Assembly: GCA_019925795.1 (NCBI GenBank)
Contig: CM034305.1
Coordinates: forward strand, 56,842,573-56,906,572
Length of the DNA: 64,000 bases
From: Dendrobium chrysotoxum
Taxonomy: Eukaryota > Streptophyta > Magnoliopsida > Asparagales > Orchidaceae
Direction of reading: 5' to 3'
The notes under the pieces are model-generated. The model did no database searches. It was not told the DNA's origin and saw nothing but the letters and a program-made list of their open reading frames with translations. Every line of letters starts with the position of its first letter. Position 1 is the first letter of the stretch. Both the position numbers and the translations under genes were made by a program. Below, in pieces: positions 10,869 to 23,623 of the stretch.

Positions 10869-10997
10869 AGAAATTATTCCATCCGGACAAAATACGTCCG
10901 GACACTGATGTACACAGTGTGTACAAAAATTTTGTAAATTTGTACGCACTGTGTACATCACAAATCCACATGTACGTTGTCCGGACGGAATAATTTC
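10869..10997. mobile_element. Mutator-like MITE with 12-bp target duplication
   Basis: A 129-bp imperfect palindrome with ends GAAATTATTCCATCCGGAC and, inverted, GAAATTATTCCGTCCGGAC. The inner arms GATGTACACAGTG are also inverted. Flanks CTGATCTGATGG and CTGATTTGATGG are a near-perfect direct repeat, matching the 9-12 bp duplications of Mutator-like elements. A relative lies at 27362. Confidence 0.8.
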
Positions 10998-11173
10998 CTG
11001 ATTTGATGGGCCTTCTTTGTTTGTAATTGAAACTTGCACTCTTTTAAGTATTAAAATTATTATTCGATATACACATTCCAAAGATTATGTGGATGAACTG
11101 AATTGGTTTAGGACTTTTATTACATAACATAGATCAATTTACTATTTATGCAATTTTTTTTTTCACAATTAAG

Positions 11174-14100
11174 GTTCATAAAGAGCTTCAAGATACAATG
11201 GCTCAGTTGGAAGCAATACGTTATGAAATACGAAGCATATCAGTCATGAATCCTGTTCCATTCACAAGAAGATTAGAAGGCGTGGAGCCTCCAGCTAAAA
11301 ATGGTATTGACTGATCTTTTTTTTATACAAAAATAATTCTTTTTTTTTCTTTTTTATGCTAGTTACTCTGCCCATTATACGTTTGTGTATTTTGAGAATA
11401 AAGAGTATTGCCTATAATATATTCAGGTGCAGTTTTTGCTGAGAAATCTGATACAGATCATATGCCAGTGCTAAACACTGCTAAGGTTGTTTGCTGATAT
11501 TTTATTTTTCCTTATAACATTCACCCTTTTTTGGGATTTTGTACACATTTCAAACTGATTCTGTGTTGTCAGTTTCCCTCTACAGGATCTGGGTTCCACG
11601 GAGACAAATTCATCCAGCATCCATAGTCAAGCTATGGCATATGAGAGGTTAGCTAAAACAACAATCATAAAGTTCAATTCTTCACAAGCTAGCCTGAATA
11701 AGGAGAACCTCAATGGTCAAGATGGTCTTCCATCTGTGTTACCAATTTCTGCTGAAATTGCAGGGCTGCTGTCAAAACGAAATGGTAAGAGCAATTTTTT
11801 GGCTTCTCAATTGATGATTTAATATTGGTTTTGTCTGAAATTGGAGGACGATGAGTGGGGGTTGTGAGGGTGGGGATTGGGGCAAAGCCTGTGAGGAAAG
11901 GATACCATTTATTGGTCAAGGTCTTGAAGGTTATACAAGGGCTACTTAGCTTGCATAATTTTGCTTTCTCAGATCTTTTTACTTGCCAAGCAGACTAGTA
12001 GGAATTTTGAACCTAGTTGTTATGTTAAGGTAACTGAAAATAAGTTGATATCTTTTAGTAATATAATTGTGTATAATTGTGCCTGTGTAAACAAATGTAA
12101 GAGATAGAATTGGAAAGAAATAACAGGGAAAATATCCTCAATTGACTGATATATTATATAATAAAGGCTATATATATATTACTGCAAAAATTGGATAAAT
12201 ACAGTAGTTCCAAAGCCTTCGTAGAAATATCTGGCAGTTGTTATTGGAAACATTTGGAGTGATTATCTTCTTTGATAGAACTATTTCTGATGAATTGACA
12301 ATCTATTTCGATGTGTTTTCTTCTATCATGAAAAACAAGATTGTTTATAATGTGTATTGTTGTCTGATTATTGCACTTAACAACCATAGGTTGGGGACAA
12401 TTAATCAAAATTCTTCTATTAGATTTTTTATCCACATTATTTCATAGGTAGAATGTGCTATAATCTTGTATTTGGTGCCAATGCTAGATCTTGTAATAAG
12501 TGTGCTTTTTTGCTTCTCTATGAAATAATATTCTCTCACAAAAAAAAAAAAAATCCTAAAGTGTACGTCCAATCTTAAATGGATCCAACATAGTCAGCAT
12601 TAGAAAGCTTCAAATTTTAAATGGTTGTGGCATGATTAACTAGTCTTTTTTAGGGAAACTTTTTAATGCATCTTAAAATCTTTAAGACAACATCCCTATG
12701 TTTCTTCATCGATTTTTACATATGTGGACTTAACATACCAAAAACAAAGGAAATATGAGGTCAGATGATTGTTAGGCATAAGAGCTTCCCAATGAAATGG
12801 CGTTACCAATAAATATTTTCGAAGTTTTCTTTGTCGCTAATGCCTATTTGTAAAAAGATGACATTAGAGTAGAGAGTGTATACATGAGAGAGATTATTTT
12901 CTTGAGAGCATGTAGAATGAAGATAATCCCTTGATAGTCTCTTGAAACATGATAATGGAAGCAATCATCATTTGGGACTACTGACATCCATGTGAGAACC
13001 ACATAGTCATTGGCTTACCACTTTTTATATCTGGTGATATTCATTGTTTCAGAAGCTGGGGAGTCTAGATGATGAAGATTCTCATGAGAGCCAATGAGAC
13101 ACTGAAAAAACTTGAGACTATAGGAGATAGTTGGTATGATCGAGCTTGATAGTAGTACACATATTGGAGGAGGGTTCATTTCATAAAGAGGAGTAGACGA
13201 AGTCATCAATGGACATCACAAAGTAAAGATGCGGATAGCGATGAGTTTATCATATATTGAAGGGCCATAATCGGATGAGGTTGCACAGAACAAATCAACG
13301 AGTGAGATCATTTAGCAAACTCATGTACTTAGAAGCATTAGATAATTATCTTGGTAATTGTTATTGAAGATATTTTACTTGATTGAAGGTTAGTGGTTGT
13401 TAAATGTTTTGTCTTTATTATGTAATATGTTTTTTAAATTCATGACATTCTCCTTGTTATTTCATTCATATTTCTATCTCTTGTATTTATAGACACCAAT
13501 ATTATGTTAAAAGATATGAAGTTGTTTTCAATACCTTAGAAAGCTATCAAAAGCTGGATAGGAATCAACCATCGATCCCCTCCCTTCTAACCCACCTTGT
13601 CTCTTGCTTTTCTTTTTTGCATGCCTCTTCCCTTGCCTGATATGTCCACTTAGTTCGTTTGCCCACTACATTTGCAAGGTGCTCGTTTGCTTATGCACTA
13701 TGCCAACTTCATGACTCTGCCCAAGCACTACATTTGCCAGTGCACTACGTTTTGCCATTTGCCTTCACCTTGCACTACCTTGACACGTGCACCCGCTGTG
13801 CTAGCTTGTTATGTGCCTCCGCCTACAACCCCACATCTTGTTGCTACTCACACCTATCCCAATCTCTTCTTCCACCAACATTTAACGTCTGCAACTCCTA
13901 CTTGCCTACAACCTTCATGCATGTATGTGCCAAATGCATCCTATCTCTTGTGTATGCTGGTTCTCATATATAGATAAATACAAGAGATATAATATATAGA
14001 AAATAATGAGGTGAATATTCTTAATTATAAAATATAGTATAGAATAAAGATTGAACATCTTATAATTGTTTATTTTGAACTTGTTAAAGTCTCTATGATA

Positions 14101-16603
14101 ACAATTTCAAAGATAAATTGGCTAATGCTTCTAAGGAAGGTTATTTTGACATTGTGTTAGGAAATTTTTGAAACTTAAACAATAACAACATCAAGCCTAT
14201 ATCGCACTACATGAGGCTGGCTATATGAATCCTTTTTCTCCAATGTGTCATATTAAAAGTCAAATTCTCATTTAGATCTAATAAAAAAAAAAAACTCATT
14301 TTTAATACTTTCTAACCAAGTCTTTTTAGGTCTATCTATAACTTTCTTAACATAGGTCAAATCTAATACATCTACTCTCCTAATTGGGCCATCGGAAGGC
14401 CGAGGTTTTGAACAGAGAACTAAATCATGTAAAATAGTTATTTTGTCTCGATTTGTTTGCGATGCCCCAGAAAATCACCAAAGCAACCCCTTTGTTTATT
14501 TGTATAGTAAATGTTAATGGATCTTTTGGTCAAGGAACCAAGTTGAAAGATATTTATAAACTAAATTTTCTTTCTGATTAGTTCCATCAATTGCCTACAA
14601 CTTAATTTGGCTTTGAGTAGCAATGAGCATTGTTTGGTTTTTGTCATCTACTTTTTCTCTACTGAATAACCAAAAGAGTTTGGATGATTCGAGAACATCT
14701 TCAAAGTTGGATGTTTGAATGCAATGGTGTAATTATTGAAGGAGATGATATTAATATTATCAAATTTATTCAAGATTCAATGAAGTGCTCAAGATGGCAA
14801 CAAGACAAATTTTGGAATAAAGATCTTTTTTTTTTTGAATGATTTCAATAATGTAGTTTTTCATTACATTTCTAGAGATTGTAATAAAGTGGTTGATTTA
14901 TGTGCCACTTATGCTTTATGTAATAATTTTCTTTGGGATAGTCTTATTTCTAATAACATTCCTTCTTCTTTGTTTAAATTGTTAAAGAAGGAATGCGATA
15001 GGTGTTCTTCTTTTAAGTAGTTTGTAATAGTTTTTCTTTATTAATGCAATTTGCAAATTTCAAAAAAAAAAAAAAAAAGAATAATCAAAAGAGAATTTCG
15101 TCCTACTTGTGGAGTATTTCATCTCGGGTGGTTTGTAAAGGATCTCATCTAGGTTTTATACTTTTATAAACATTTGCTTTGAAACAAACAACCTGAAAGT
15201 CCATTCATTCATGATTTCATGCATCAGTGCAAAATATGCTTAATTTTTATTAGTTCTAGAACCTTAGAACCACCACAAACTGCTGAAAGAAAGGATAGGA
15301 TTTGTTTAGCTTGTGTATTAGGTCCTTTTAAAGCGATTAGATACTGTTATGTATTATGATCATATCTTCAATATGTAATTTTAACGAGCCTTAAATCATT
15401 AAAATTTTTCTAATAACTAGTGAGTTGCCTCAAAATGTAATTTCAACTAGTCTCAAACCATTAAAATTTTGCTAGAAACTTGTCAAATACAAGACTCAAA
15501 AGTGTATTTTACTTGTTACCTGGTTTGCTCAATTTTTGTTTAGAAACAAAATGTGCTATTAAAACAGCATGTAGCCATTGCATTTCCCTTGGAACATGTT
15601 TTCTTTCCAAAACTATCTGAAGCTAAAAAATTACAGAAATTTAACTTGAACCAAATTTGTAGTCCATGTAAATGTTATAAACCTATAAACTAATACATGT
15701 GTGATCTCTCTCCTGTGCTATTGTTCTCTGTTTTTATTCTTTAAGGGGGATAAATTATGTTAGGATTATTTTTCTATTGTCAAGCATAATTTATTCTTGT
15801 GACTTTAAAAGTCCCTAATGAATCTACCTATTTTTAAATCATGGATATTTTATTTGCATGTACTTGATGACCATAGTAGTTTGTTGTATCAACACTTCCT
15901 TTGGTGTTATCTTTTGCATATTCTGGAAATTCATGAACCATATTTTTACTTTGGCCTTGCCACGTTTAAGGTATAAATTTGATAAGCTGTATTACTTCTC
16001 TTCATAACATAAACTCATACGCTAGTGTATGAAAATTCAGATGGAATCTAATTGTATTTGCTCAAGCCTAGCATAACCTTTCCTAAAAGAAAGTTCTATT
16101 ACGGAATGGTCTTTGCCAAATAATCTCTCAAAAAAAAAAAAAAAAACGCAGCATTAATACATTGAACTTGGAAGAATATCTGAGCAACTTCCATTTAATT
16201 GGAACACATCATGCAATGTTATCCTATTTATATTTAAGAATAGAGGTTGGTGATTTAATGTTTATTTAATTTCACAGCTGATATGCTAAAAACCATTCAT
16301 ATAGTCTATAGAGACTTTGGCAATGTTTTTTTTATTTATCCACTTGCCTATTATGTATAGCTCTTGACTATACGTTTGATCTTCAGACAACTCGCTTGTG
16401 CATGGTTCATCATTCACATTTCACCTTAGCTACTCATGTTTTCATGTAAATCAAGACTTTTCTTGAAATATTTTGTGGTTAATATGATTTCAGATGACGT
16501 GAAAGGATCAGATATTCTGCATGAAGCAATTGTGGAAGCAGAGGTTGCAAAAAATGCCAAACAATTTTTCTCACAGCCTGAAAACCAAATACCCAAAGAA
16601 TGA
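11174..16603 (+). CDS. 3' exons of an unidentified host gene
   Basis: Four exons keep one reading frame across canonical GT-AG introns: 11174-11303, 11427-11485, 11586-11784 and 16494-16603, phases 0, 1, 0 and 1, ending in TGA. They encode the last 165 residues. The first exon reads as a helical, possibly coiled-coil stretch (KELQDTMAQLEAIRYEI) then a basic segment with PVPFTRR. The third is Ser/Asn-rich, and the last is another charged helix (HEAIVEAEVAKNAKQFF). I do not recognise the family. Upstream exons are not visible; transposons fill the region on the left. The last intron is 4.7 kb and holds several insertions. A GT donor three bases after the stop codon suggests a further 3'-UTR intron. 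Confidence 0.75.
12180..12545 (-). pseudogene. Copia RNase H remnant in host intron
   Basis: The minus strand carries the end of a copia RNase H domain. A block equivalent to SSxxxEY...STYEIMWI is followed by NNLVFHDRRKHIEIDCQFIR and a QL-DI-TKAL tail. Frames shift between blocks. It lies in the last coding intron of the gene at 11174-16603, opposite to it. A run of 13 A at 12541-12553 marks its right edge. Confidence 0.75.
12560..13555. other. Intron interior, nothing recognised
   Basis: No recognisable coding or transposon signature. It is AT-rich, decayed intronic sequence and possibly the rest of the copia remnant to the left, degraded beyond recognition. Confidence 0.4.
13560..13975. 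repeat. Pyrimidine-rich degenerate repeat in intron
   Basis: Unusually C-rich for this intron, with recurring words GCACTAC, TTTGCCA and TTGCCT suggesting a diverged short tandem repeat. Open frames of about 100 codons cross it but are Cys/His/Leu low-complexity and are not believed. Confidence 0.4.
14180..14420 (+). mobile_element. SINE-like fragment (Au-family resemblance)
   Basis: The segment AACAACATCAAGCCTATATC, then CACTACATGAGGCTGGCTATATGAATCC, resembles the body of the widespread plant Au SINE (consensus ...CCCACTAAGTGGGGTCGGCTA). The tRNA-like A/B boxes and the T-rich end are not clear, so it is called a fragment. Confidence 0.45.
14679..15078 (+). mobile_element. 5'-truncated L1 LINE with RNase H-like 3' end
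   Basis: A 400-bp insertion ends in a 17-base poly(A) tail and is flanked by 15-bp target duplications (GAATAACCAAAAGAG at 14664, GAATAATCAAAAGAG at 15079). It encodes the C-terminal RNase H-like domain of plant L1 ORF2, with IIEGDDINIIKFI and FHYISRDCNKVVDLCA, in two frames separated by a slip in a T-run near 14830. It is inserted in sense in the last coding intron. Confidence 0.88.
15094..16493. other. Intron 3' part, no gene recognised
   Basis: AT-rich intronic sequence ending at a TTTCAG acceptor. It contains a poly(A) run near 16129-16146 that might mark another old retroposon end, but I found no matching coding remnant or target duplication. Confidence 0.4.
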
Positions 16604-17480
16604 AAAGGTAACTCCTTTTTAACTTTCCGGTAATATAAAGAAATAGCCTTCTTTTTCTGTTCAGATGGAAGAAATCAACCATGCTTTAGACCTCTAGACT
16701 AATATTTATGCATTGATTAACCTTCTGTTTGAGACGGTTGTAGCATTTTATAAAATTGGTTGTGGGGAAAATAACTTAGCTACTTTGGTCACAAAAAACA
16801 GCTTTCCATCACAAAAATTTTGTAAACCGATGAGAAAGCAACAAGAAATAATAGCCAAATTAAAATTATGATTGTTGTCTAAAAAGCAATGATGCGAGAA
16901 ATTTGTACAGATCCTAAGTAGCGGATGCTCAAAAAATGCTTTCTTATCATTTGTATTGAAGCTACCCAGGAATGAATGAAATATTACCAAAGATAAGTAT
17001 AACCATGATTTGTTTTCTTAATATTGAGTTTTATTATAAGAAGTGCTTGCCATCAGATTTTATCAAAAATAATTACAGACTGGGATCTGAATCAGCAGTT
17101 TATATGGAGCTGACATTTCTTAATCACTACTGCATCATTTGGTTTGTATCCAAAAGCTGGATGAGAATGTAATTTCAATTAGATGAAATAGAAAGACAAT
17201 GCAATATTTATACGTTTGCTTATTTTGCAGTTTATCTACACAAATCCAAGATACGATGCCTGCATAACAGTTTCGAAGAGAAAAAAATATCCCATAGTGC
17301 TCAGCCTCCAAAACAAATATAAACATTTTGAAGCCTGTAGCCATGAAAATGAATTATGCGTGCTGTTCTTTGCCAAGCTTCACTGTAACATGCTATTGCT
17401 AAATTCAGCAGAGCTTCAATAGCCATGTTTGCTCTCTGTGAACTTGTTTCTGCTAAAAATCTTGCTTTGTAATCATTAAA
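16604..17480 (+). other. Probable 3' UTR with an intron
   Basis: After the TGA, AAAAG is followed by GTAACT, a good donor. A plausible acceptor TTATTTTGCAG precedes 17231. The segment after it has no long open frame and ends in A/T-rich sequence near 17480 that could hold the poly(A) site. This is inferred from splice-site shape only. Confidence 0.35.
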
Positions 17481-17787
17481 GTTTGGTTCATTTTCTTATA
17501 GAATACTGTATTTGAACTTTAATTCTTAATGTCCTCGAGATTTTTCTAGCAGCCATCAATGAAAAAACATTTTAGCATCATTGATTGGACTATTAGATGA
17601 GCCGAATTGTAGTTGGTATGTTTATATTAGATTTGTTTGTATCCTGGTAGTTGGACCAATAGAGTGCAGCTTCAGAGGTCGATAACTTGTAAGCTCAGCT
17701 AACCTATTATTTATTTTATTTTGTTTATTTTGCTTTATGAGGATCAAAGTAGTTCACGCAAACCAAGTATAATCATCCGAAATTATT

Positions 17788-18013
17788 AGGCTTCAATTGG
17801 GATTTGGGACGGTATTCTTATTATTTTTTAAAGTAATTTTTTAGTACAAAATTTTTTTGAATGAGAAATTTTTGTACTAGAAAGCAGTATGAAAGTTGTT
17901 CCAAACAAAGCCAATTTGATTTATGATAGCTTTCTTACTACTTTCTACTACAAAAATTTTTTTACTATAAAGTTTTTTTAAAAACAGTAAGAGAGTTGTC
18001 CCGAATGAAGCTT
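17788..18013. mobile_element. Harbinger-like MITE
   Basis: The ends AGGCTTCAATTGGGA and, inverted, AAGCTTCATTCGGGA flank an AT-rich interior with TTA-type flanks. An internal GTTCCAAACAAAGCC near 17898 is a second copy of the right end, so two related MITEs may be nested. Confidence 0.55.
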
Positions 18014-18500
18014 TAGTGTTGCATCATGGATTTGAAGGCCGACTAAGAGCGGAATTTGGAAGTCTCAAATACAACTTTGGGCAGTTATATTGTTGCTCAA
18101 GTTTCATGATATTAAATTCTATAGCTTTGAAATGTAATAATCAGAATTTGTTCGGATCTTTATATTTGGATTTATCTAGATAGCTTCTTTGTTTTGTAAT
18201 TTTGCTTGATTGATTCTAAGAGCACTTTGTAGGCTGGTTTTTCTAGCTTTAAAAAAATCTTTATATATTTATAATTTATTCAAATTCTGTTAAGGATATT
18301 GAATTTAATTTTATGAGTGTGAATCCTTTAAAATTTAAAATTTAATTTAAAAATTCTCAGCTCATAATTTTAGTTTGATCAACAAGATTTGGTCAGAGAT
18401 TCCAGCCTTGAAAATTTTAAATGAAATTCTGTTGCATTAATGTTTCAATTAATTTTTGTGTCACTATTTATTAATTGAAATCATAATTGTGTATGATTTT

Positions 18501-18608
18501 GTCTTCGTTTGGGATGGCTTTTTTACTGCTTTGTAAAGTTATTTTTTAGTATAAAAATACTTTAAAAGCAGAAAAAAATAGAGGTCTAAAGTTATCCCAA
18601 ACGAAGCC
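18501..18608. mobile_element. Harbinger-like MITE with 13-bp perfect inverted ends
   Basis: CTTCGTTTGGGAT at 18503 is the exact reverse complement of ATCCCAAACGAAG at 18594. TTT flanks both sides. It has the same end sequence family as the element at 17788. Confidence 0.65.
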
Positions 18609-18611
18609 TTT

Positions 18612-21404
18612 ATTTAGAAACAATTGTTTATTTTGCTGATTGATTCCAATGTTCTTTATAGTTTTTCTATAGATTTTAATTTGAGGTTTTGCGCAAGGAA
18701 TATTTTCTATTTTTTTGAAGAGGAGGATTGTATCAATAAACGATTAGCACAAACACATGAGATTGTTAAGGGAGAGTTCAAGGAAGTAGCTGATATAGGT
18801 TGCTACTAAAGATATGACTCTTTGAAATAAAATTAGATATTAGTAGGTAGAGAAAATTGGTTAGTAGATAGATAAGAAAGAGTTGAAGCTATAATATAAG
18901 ATATTTATTAGTTGGAGTTGAACTTGTACTACTTTTGGTACTCACAAGAGCTTGCAAATCAGATCACTAGATGTTGTGAACATTTGATGGATATAGAAGG
19001 ATGATGAATTGTTAATGCGATTGCATTTAGAGTCATTGATGATGCATAAGAATATTATTATGCTGATTATTAATAAGGATATTATAGTGATTTTTTTGCT
19101 AGTTGGTCAAATATTAGTTCATAAGAGATTTATCAAGATAACCCACCATTTGATTTGTTATATAACATTCAAATTATGTTTCATAAGATTGTAGGTATAT
19201 TGAGCATGCAACTTACAAACGTAGAGGGTCAAGTGGGCCTAGACTGTAATGGTATTTCATATCCAGAGTAGAGAAAAGACGAGGATAAATTCATATGGAA
19301 CATATTTTTGCACTTTTTTTGCACATCTTGATCAAAATAAAAGGAAGGTTTTAGAAGGGGAGGATTGGCAGGATATCCAAAATAAGTTCAACTAAGAGTG
19401 TAAACTAAGTCACACCATCACACAAAACCAATTATAGACTTGAATAAATAGACTTGAGAAAGAAGAGAAAATTGAATGATTAAGACATTCTTAAGTGATG
19501 CTTCTAAAGGATTTATAGAAGATGTTCATGCTCTGATATTTGTGTTACATTTAAGCTATCTAATGTTGCATCTGTAAATTTCTTTTTTCATTCCTCTTTA
19601 TGTGTAACTAAAATGAAGCAATAGTAGTTGTACTTATTTAATAAACTTGTTATGAAGAAGAAGTTCTGACTTTTGGTTGTTAAATCCCATGTTTCATTCA
19701 CTTGTTATGAAATAACGATTTGTAAAAAGAATGTTGAAGCTAAATATGACAATTTGCATTAATTTATTATATGGAGTATTATATTGAGAACAATAAATTA
19801 AGTAACATTATATTGATTCATTCAAAATACAACAACATTAATTACAAACTGCTATAATTATGAATAAAATAGAGAACATGTAACATTATAATGTCCATGA
19901 TAGAGTACGTGGCATATCATTAGTCTTAGGTGCCTAGTGACCATAGTACAAACTGGGTGATCTCACAAATGTTGCAGGTCTTCAACATCAACATGATCAT
20001 GCATTATTTCCATTGGAGCTGTTTGATGGATTGCTCATCGTGGATAATTTGATGATGTACCTTGAGGTGGAGTTAGTGTTGTTCCCTAAACTTGATTAGA
20101 ATATGGTGTTGTTGTCATCAACCTTGATGACATCTAAAAGAGGTATAGGAATAAGATATGGTGATAGTCACTGATATGTATGGTTGTTGATGGTAGACAC
20201 TCATGATCAATGTAACTCACATATGATATTTTCAGAAAATAGAAATTCTAGAAAAAGTAACACTATTGTCGCTATTGGTGACTTTTTAATGTATTGGATA
20301 TGATCAAGTTGGAGCACTGCAGGAAAGTTGGCTTGCCCATATTGCATTGAATTATGTAAAGCATTCACACAAAAATATGAAGAAAATAAATTATGGTTTG
20401 ATTGTCATCAAATATTCTTGCATGTTGATCATGCATTTAGGAGAAATAAAGATGCATTTTTATACTATATTATAAATTTTTAAATAAGATTAAAATACCA
20501 ATAGAGAATAAAGCACATCTAAAAGGTTTCATTTATGAAGCATATATAACATAGAAGAAAACACATTTTTGTTCATACTACTTTGAACCCCATATCGAAA
20601 ATAGAATAAGAGTTGGAAGTAATATAGACGTGTTTACAGGAGAAATAAGTCAATCATCATTAGCAATTTTTCATGTTTGATGTAAGACAAGGAAAATGCA
20701 TACCTAGATATTTGAATGATAAAAAGATGAATGTTATTGCATTTTATATTCTCCTAAATTATTTGTTGGAAGAAGCTGACTTTTGGACTAACTAGATCAA
20801 GTTATGGTGAGAGGCCAAAAAAACACCTCCTATAGATGCCACACGGTGTACACCACCTTCATAGCCTTGTAGTTCATAATCCAATTTTTCATTTCCTTGA
20901 CCCTACACAAACCACCTTATTTTATCCATAACAACCACCACCACCATCCCATCCTAGCCCATCCATATACTACTATCCACCATACTTGCAGCCTACTTAT
21001 CAACCCCTCTCCCATTACATTGGGCTTTATACATCTATGGAACAAAGATGTGAGGATGTCAAAAGGTTCAGGCAATCAGATTTATATCAAGCCTAGCAAT
21101 GACATGTATACATTCATATAAGAGTATTTTTATTTTGTTTCCTTGAAATTATATCTTATCTATGTGAACTAATATTTTATCATTAAATATGTAATGAAAA
21201 GAGGATTAAAATATATGATAAAAAGCAAAATTTGATTATAATCATTGAAAGAAGAACCATTCATAGCATGTGTAATAATGTGTTGGTCGCTAAAAACTAA
21301 CCAAGACTATTACATAATAGTTTGATTGAAAGTATTTTGAGGGCATTATTATATTAAATATATAAAAGTTCTTATGATCATTGTAAGTAACATTTACTTT
21401 ATCA
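18612..21404. other. Intergenic, no gene recognised
   Basis: About 2.8 kb of AT-rich sequence. Short open frames exist but none has a recognisable domain. A CCA/ACC-rich patch at 20895-20960 is low-complexity. It is probably transposon debris too old to place. Confidence 0.4.
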
Positions 21405-21419
21405 ATCCAAGGTGTGCCT

Positions 21420-23608
21420 CAGCTAGCTTCACTCCACTCTGCTAGGATTTTTTCCCTAGCTGCCCTCCTCGGTGTATGTCTGTTTGTGGCCCTCGATGCT
21501 TGCTTTGCTTTCAGGAAAGTTATTTCTCTCCTCCTTGGCTCCTCCTCTATGGCTTCTCATATGTTCTTGTTTTTGTTCTTCTGATATTTCCACCTTTAGC
21601 CATTTTAACGGCTTGAATGGCGGTCAATCAGTTAAACAATCTTAATTTTTAAATGGGCAAAAGAACTCTCATGCCTTTTTAGATGCCCTGTTAGGGGCCA
21701 CCTTTGGTGGTTTTTCCTGACCTTCAAACCACTACCCATCATGGTTTATCGTCGTTGTAAATTTTGGAAGATGAGATCCTTGATCTTGCAGCCCCTTTTG
21801 AAATTTGCATTGATTAGTAAATTTCTCGATCGTAGACCTGCTCTCAACTCAATCCGTAAATTTTCCCTTAATCTCAAGCTAATCGGTGATTTCTTAATTA
21901 CTCTCTTGGACCCAAGGCATGTGTTGATTAAACTGGTGAATGACATGGATTACAGTAGAGTTTTTTTTTCCATTTTCTTACTTTGTTAACAATTGCTTTA
22001 TGAAATTGATCAAGTGGTCTCCTTTTTAGGACATGGTTGTGGAATCCCCATCATCTCTATTTAGGTTTCATTTCCTAATTTTTGGCCTCATCTATTTTCT
22101 CCTTATATCCTTCACAGTTTGGGATCATTATTTGGTCTCCCGTTAAAAATTGATAATACTACTTTGATTGGATCGCAGCCCTCTATTGCTCGTGTTCTGG
22201 TTGAATTAGATATAACTAAATATTATCCTGATAGTGTGTGGCTTGGCCTTGAAAATTTTGGGTATATACAACATGTCGAGATGGAGAAGTTCCCTCCCTT
22301 TTGAGATCATTACAAATCCCTGGGGCATTCTAAAATTGATTGCCATATCCTTCGCCCCCATTTAGAAAAGGTTCATTCCTAAGCCTATGATTACTGTTGA
22401 TAAGGAAACAAATAATTTAGCTCCCTTTGGAAGTTCCGATGTTGTTGTTCAGGAAACTGTGGAAACTCTTAACACTACGGCTATTAATCCTATTTTGGCT
22501 CCTATTGTTGGTACTTCTAATAAACTTCGGGTTGGTGATATAGTGTTAAATGTGGCTTCTAGAGTTGTTGTTGATTTACTTGAACATGAGCCTTTGGGTT
22601 CTTCTGTTTATGTGGTGGTGCCTTATAATTTTAGATGTTTCTGATAAAGAGCCTAGAATTAATATACCTCTTTCCCCTATTTCTGATAACCCCCTTTTAA
22701 GTTTGGGTTTGGGGAATCAACATTTAGTTTTGCATTCTATTGAGAATCCTATTGATCATTCTGACTGGTTAACTTCCTGTGACTTGTTGGCTAACTGGGG
22801 TTTTGCGAAGGGTAACAATTGTCCTAGGAATGGTTCTTAGGAGGTTTATGATTTGAATGTGGTGCAAGTTGATAACGATGATTTTTCTAATATTGTTGGA
22901 AAAAAAAGTAAGAAAAAAAAAATTAAAAACTTGGCGCAGCCTTTCAAGTACTCTAAGGGTAGACCTTCTAGACCTAATGTTTAGTTCTGTGATGTTGGGT
23001 TCTCTTGGTGTTGGGATTTTTTGTTCGATGCTGCTTGGTTTAGTGGTGGCATTGGTTTGATTCTGGTTCCTTGGGCTCTTTCTTCTGGGTGCCATGTCTA
23101 GGTCCTCCGGGGCGGTTAGTTGGGTGTTTGCTTTTGGTTCTTGGTTCTATTTTGTGGCTATTGTGGTGTTTGGCTACTTCTGCAGCCCGTTTGTGTGGGT
23201 GGGTTATTGGTTTGATGTTTCTTTTTTCTTGATTAGCTTATTCAGTTTCTTTGGAGTCTTTTCCTGCAGGTTTGGAACCTGAATCTTGCTTTGGGTTCTG
23301 GTTTACTTGGTCTTTACTGGCTGGAGGCTGTACTGTATTGGCTCCATTGGGTATCCTTTGGTTCCTTTCAGCTTCTCTCATTGTGTTGGGCTTCATTGAA
23401 GATCTCGCTTGGGTGCTTTTTGAGAGTTGGCTTCTTGCCTTTCTATTCTTTTTCCCTTTGCTTATTGTAATTAGATAGGATACTTGGCTCATTAGGGCTT
23501 CTTTTGAATTTGGTTTTACTTTTTTGGCTGTAGCGAGAATTTGATTCTTTAAGGACTTGTAATCAATTTTTTTAATCAACGTGTAGGCCCCTCTATGGGA
23601 AAAAAAAA
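21420..23608 (+). mobile_element. L1-type LINE derivative with ORF1, no visible ORF2
   Basis: The insertion is bounded by 15-bp target duplications (ATCCAAGGTGTGCCT at 21405, ATCCAAAGTGTGCCT at 23609) and ends in a short A-tail. From about 21740 it encodes an L1 ORF1 relative: a DUF4283-like block (LLDPRHVLIKLVNDMDYSR), then PSIARVLVELDITKYYPD, then a damaged CCHC knuckle near 22300-22345 (two Cys lost). It has several frameshifts. After about 22,400 the sequence is Val/Leu/Phe/Trp-coding and GT-rich, like an L1 tail. I find no endonuclease or reverse transcriptase motif. It is either internally deleted or a non-autonomous LINE. Confidence 0.8.
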
Positions 23609-23623
23609 ATCCAAAGTGTGCCT

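Noticed and set aside
13659..13977. Overlapping open frames of about 100 codons in the pyrimidine-rich intron segment
   Set aside because: Low-complexity Cys/Leu/His translation in two frames at once, inside an intron.
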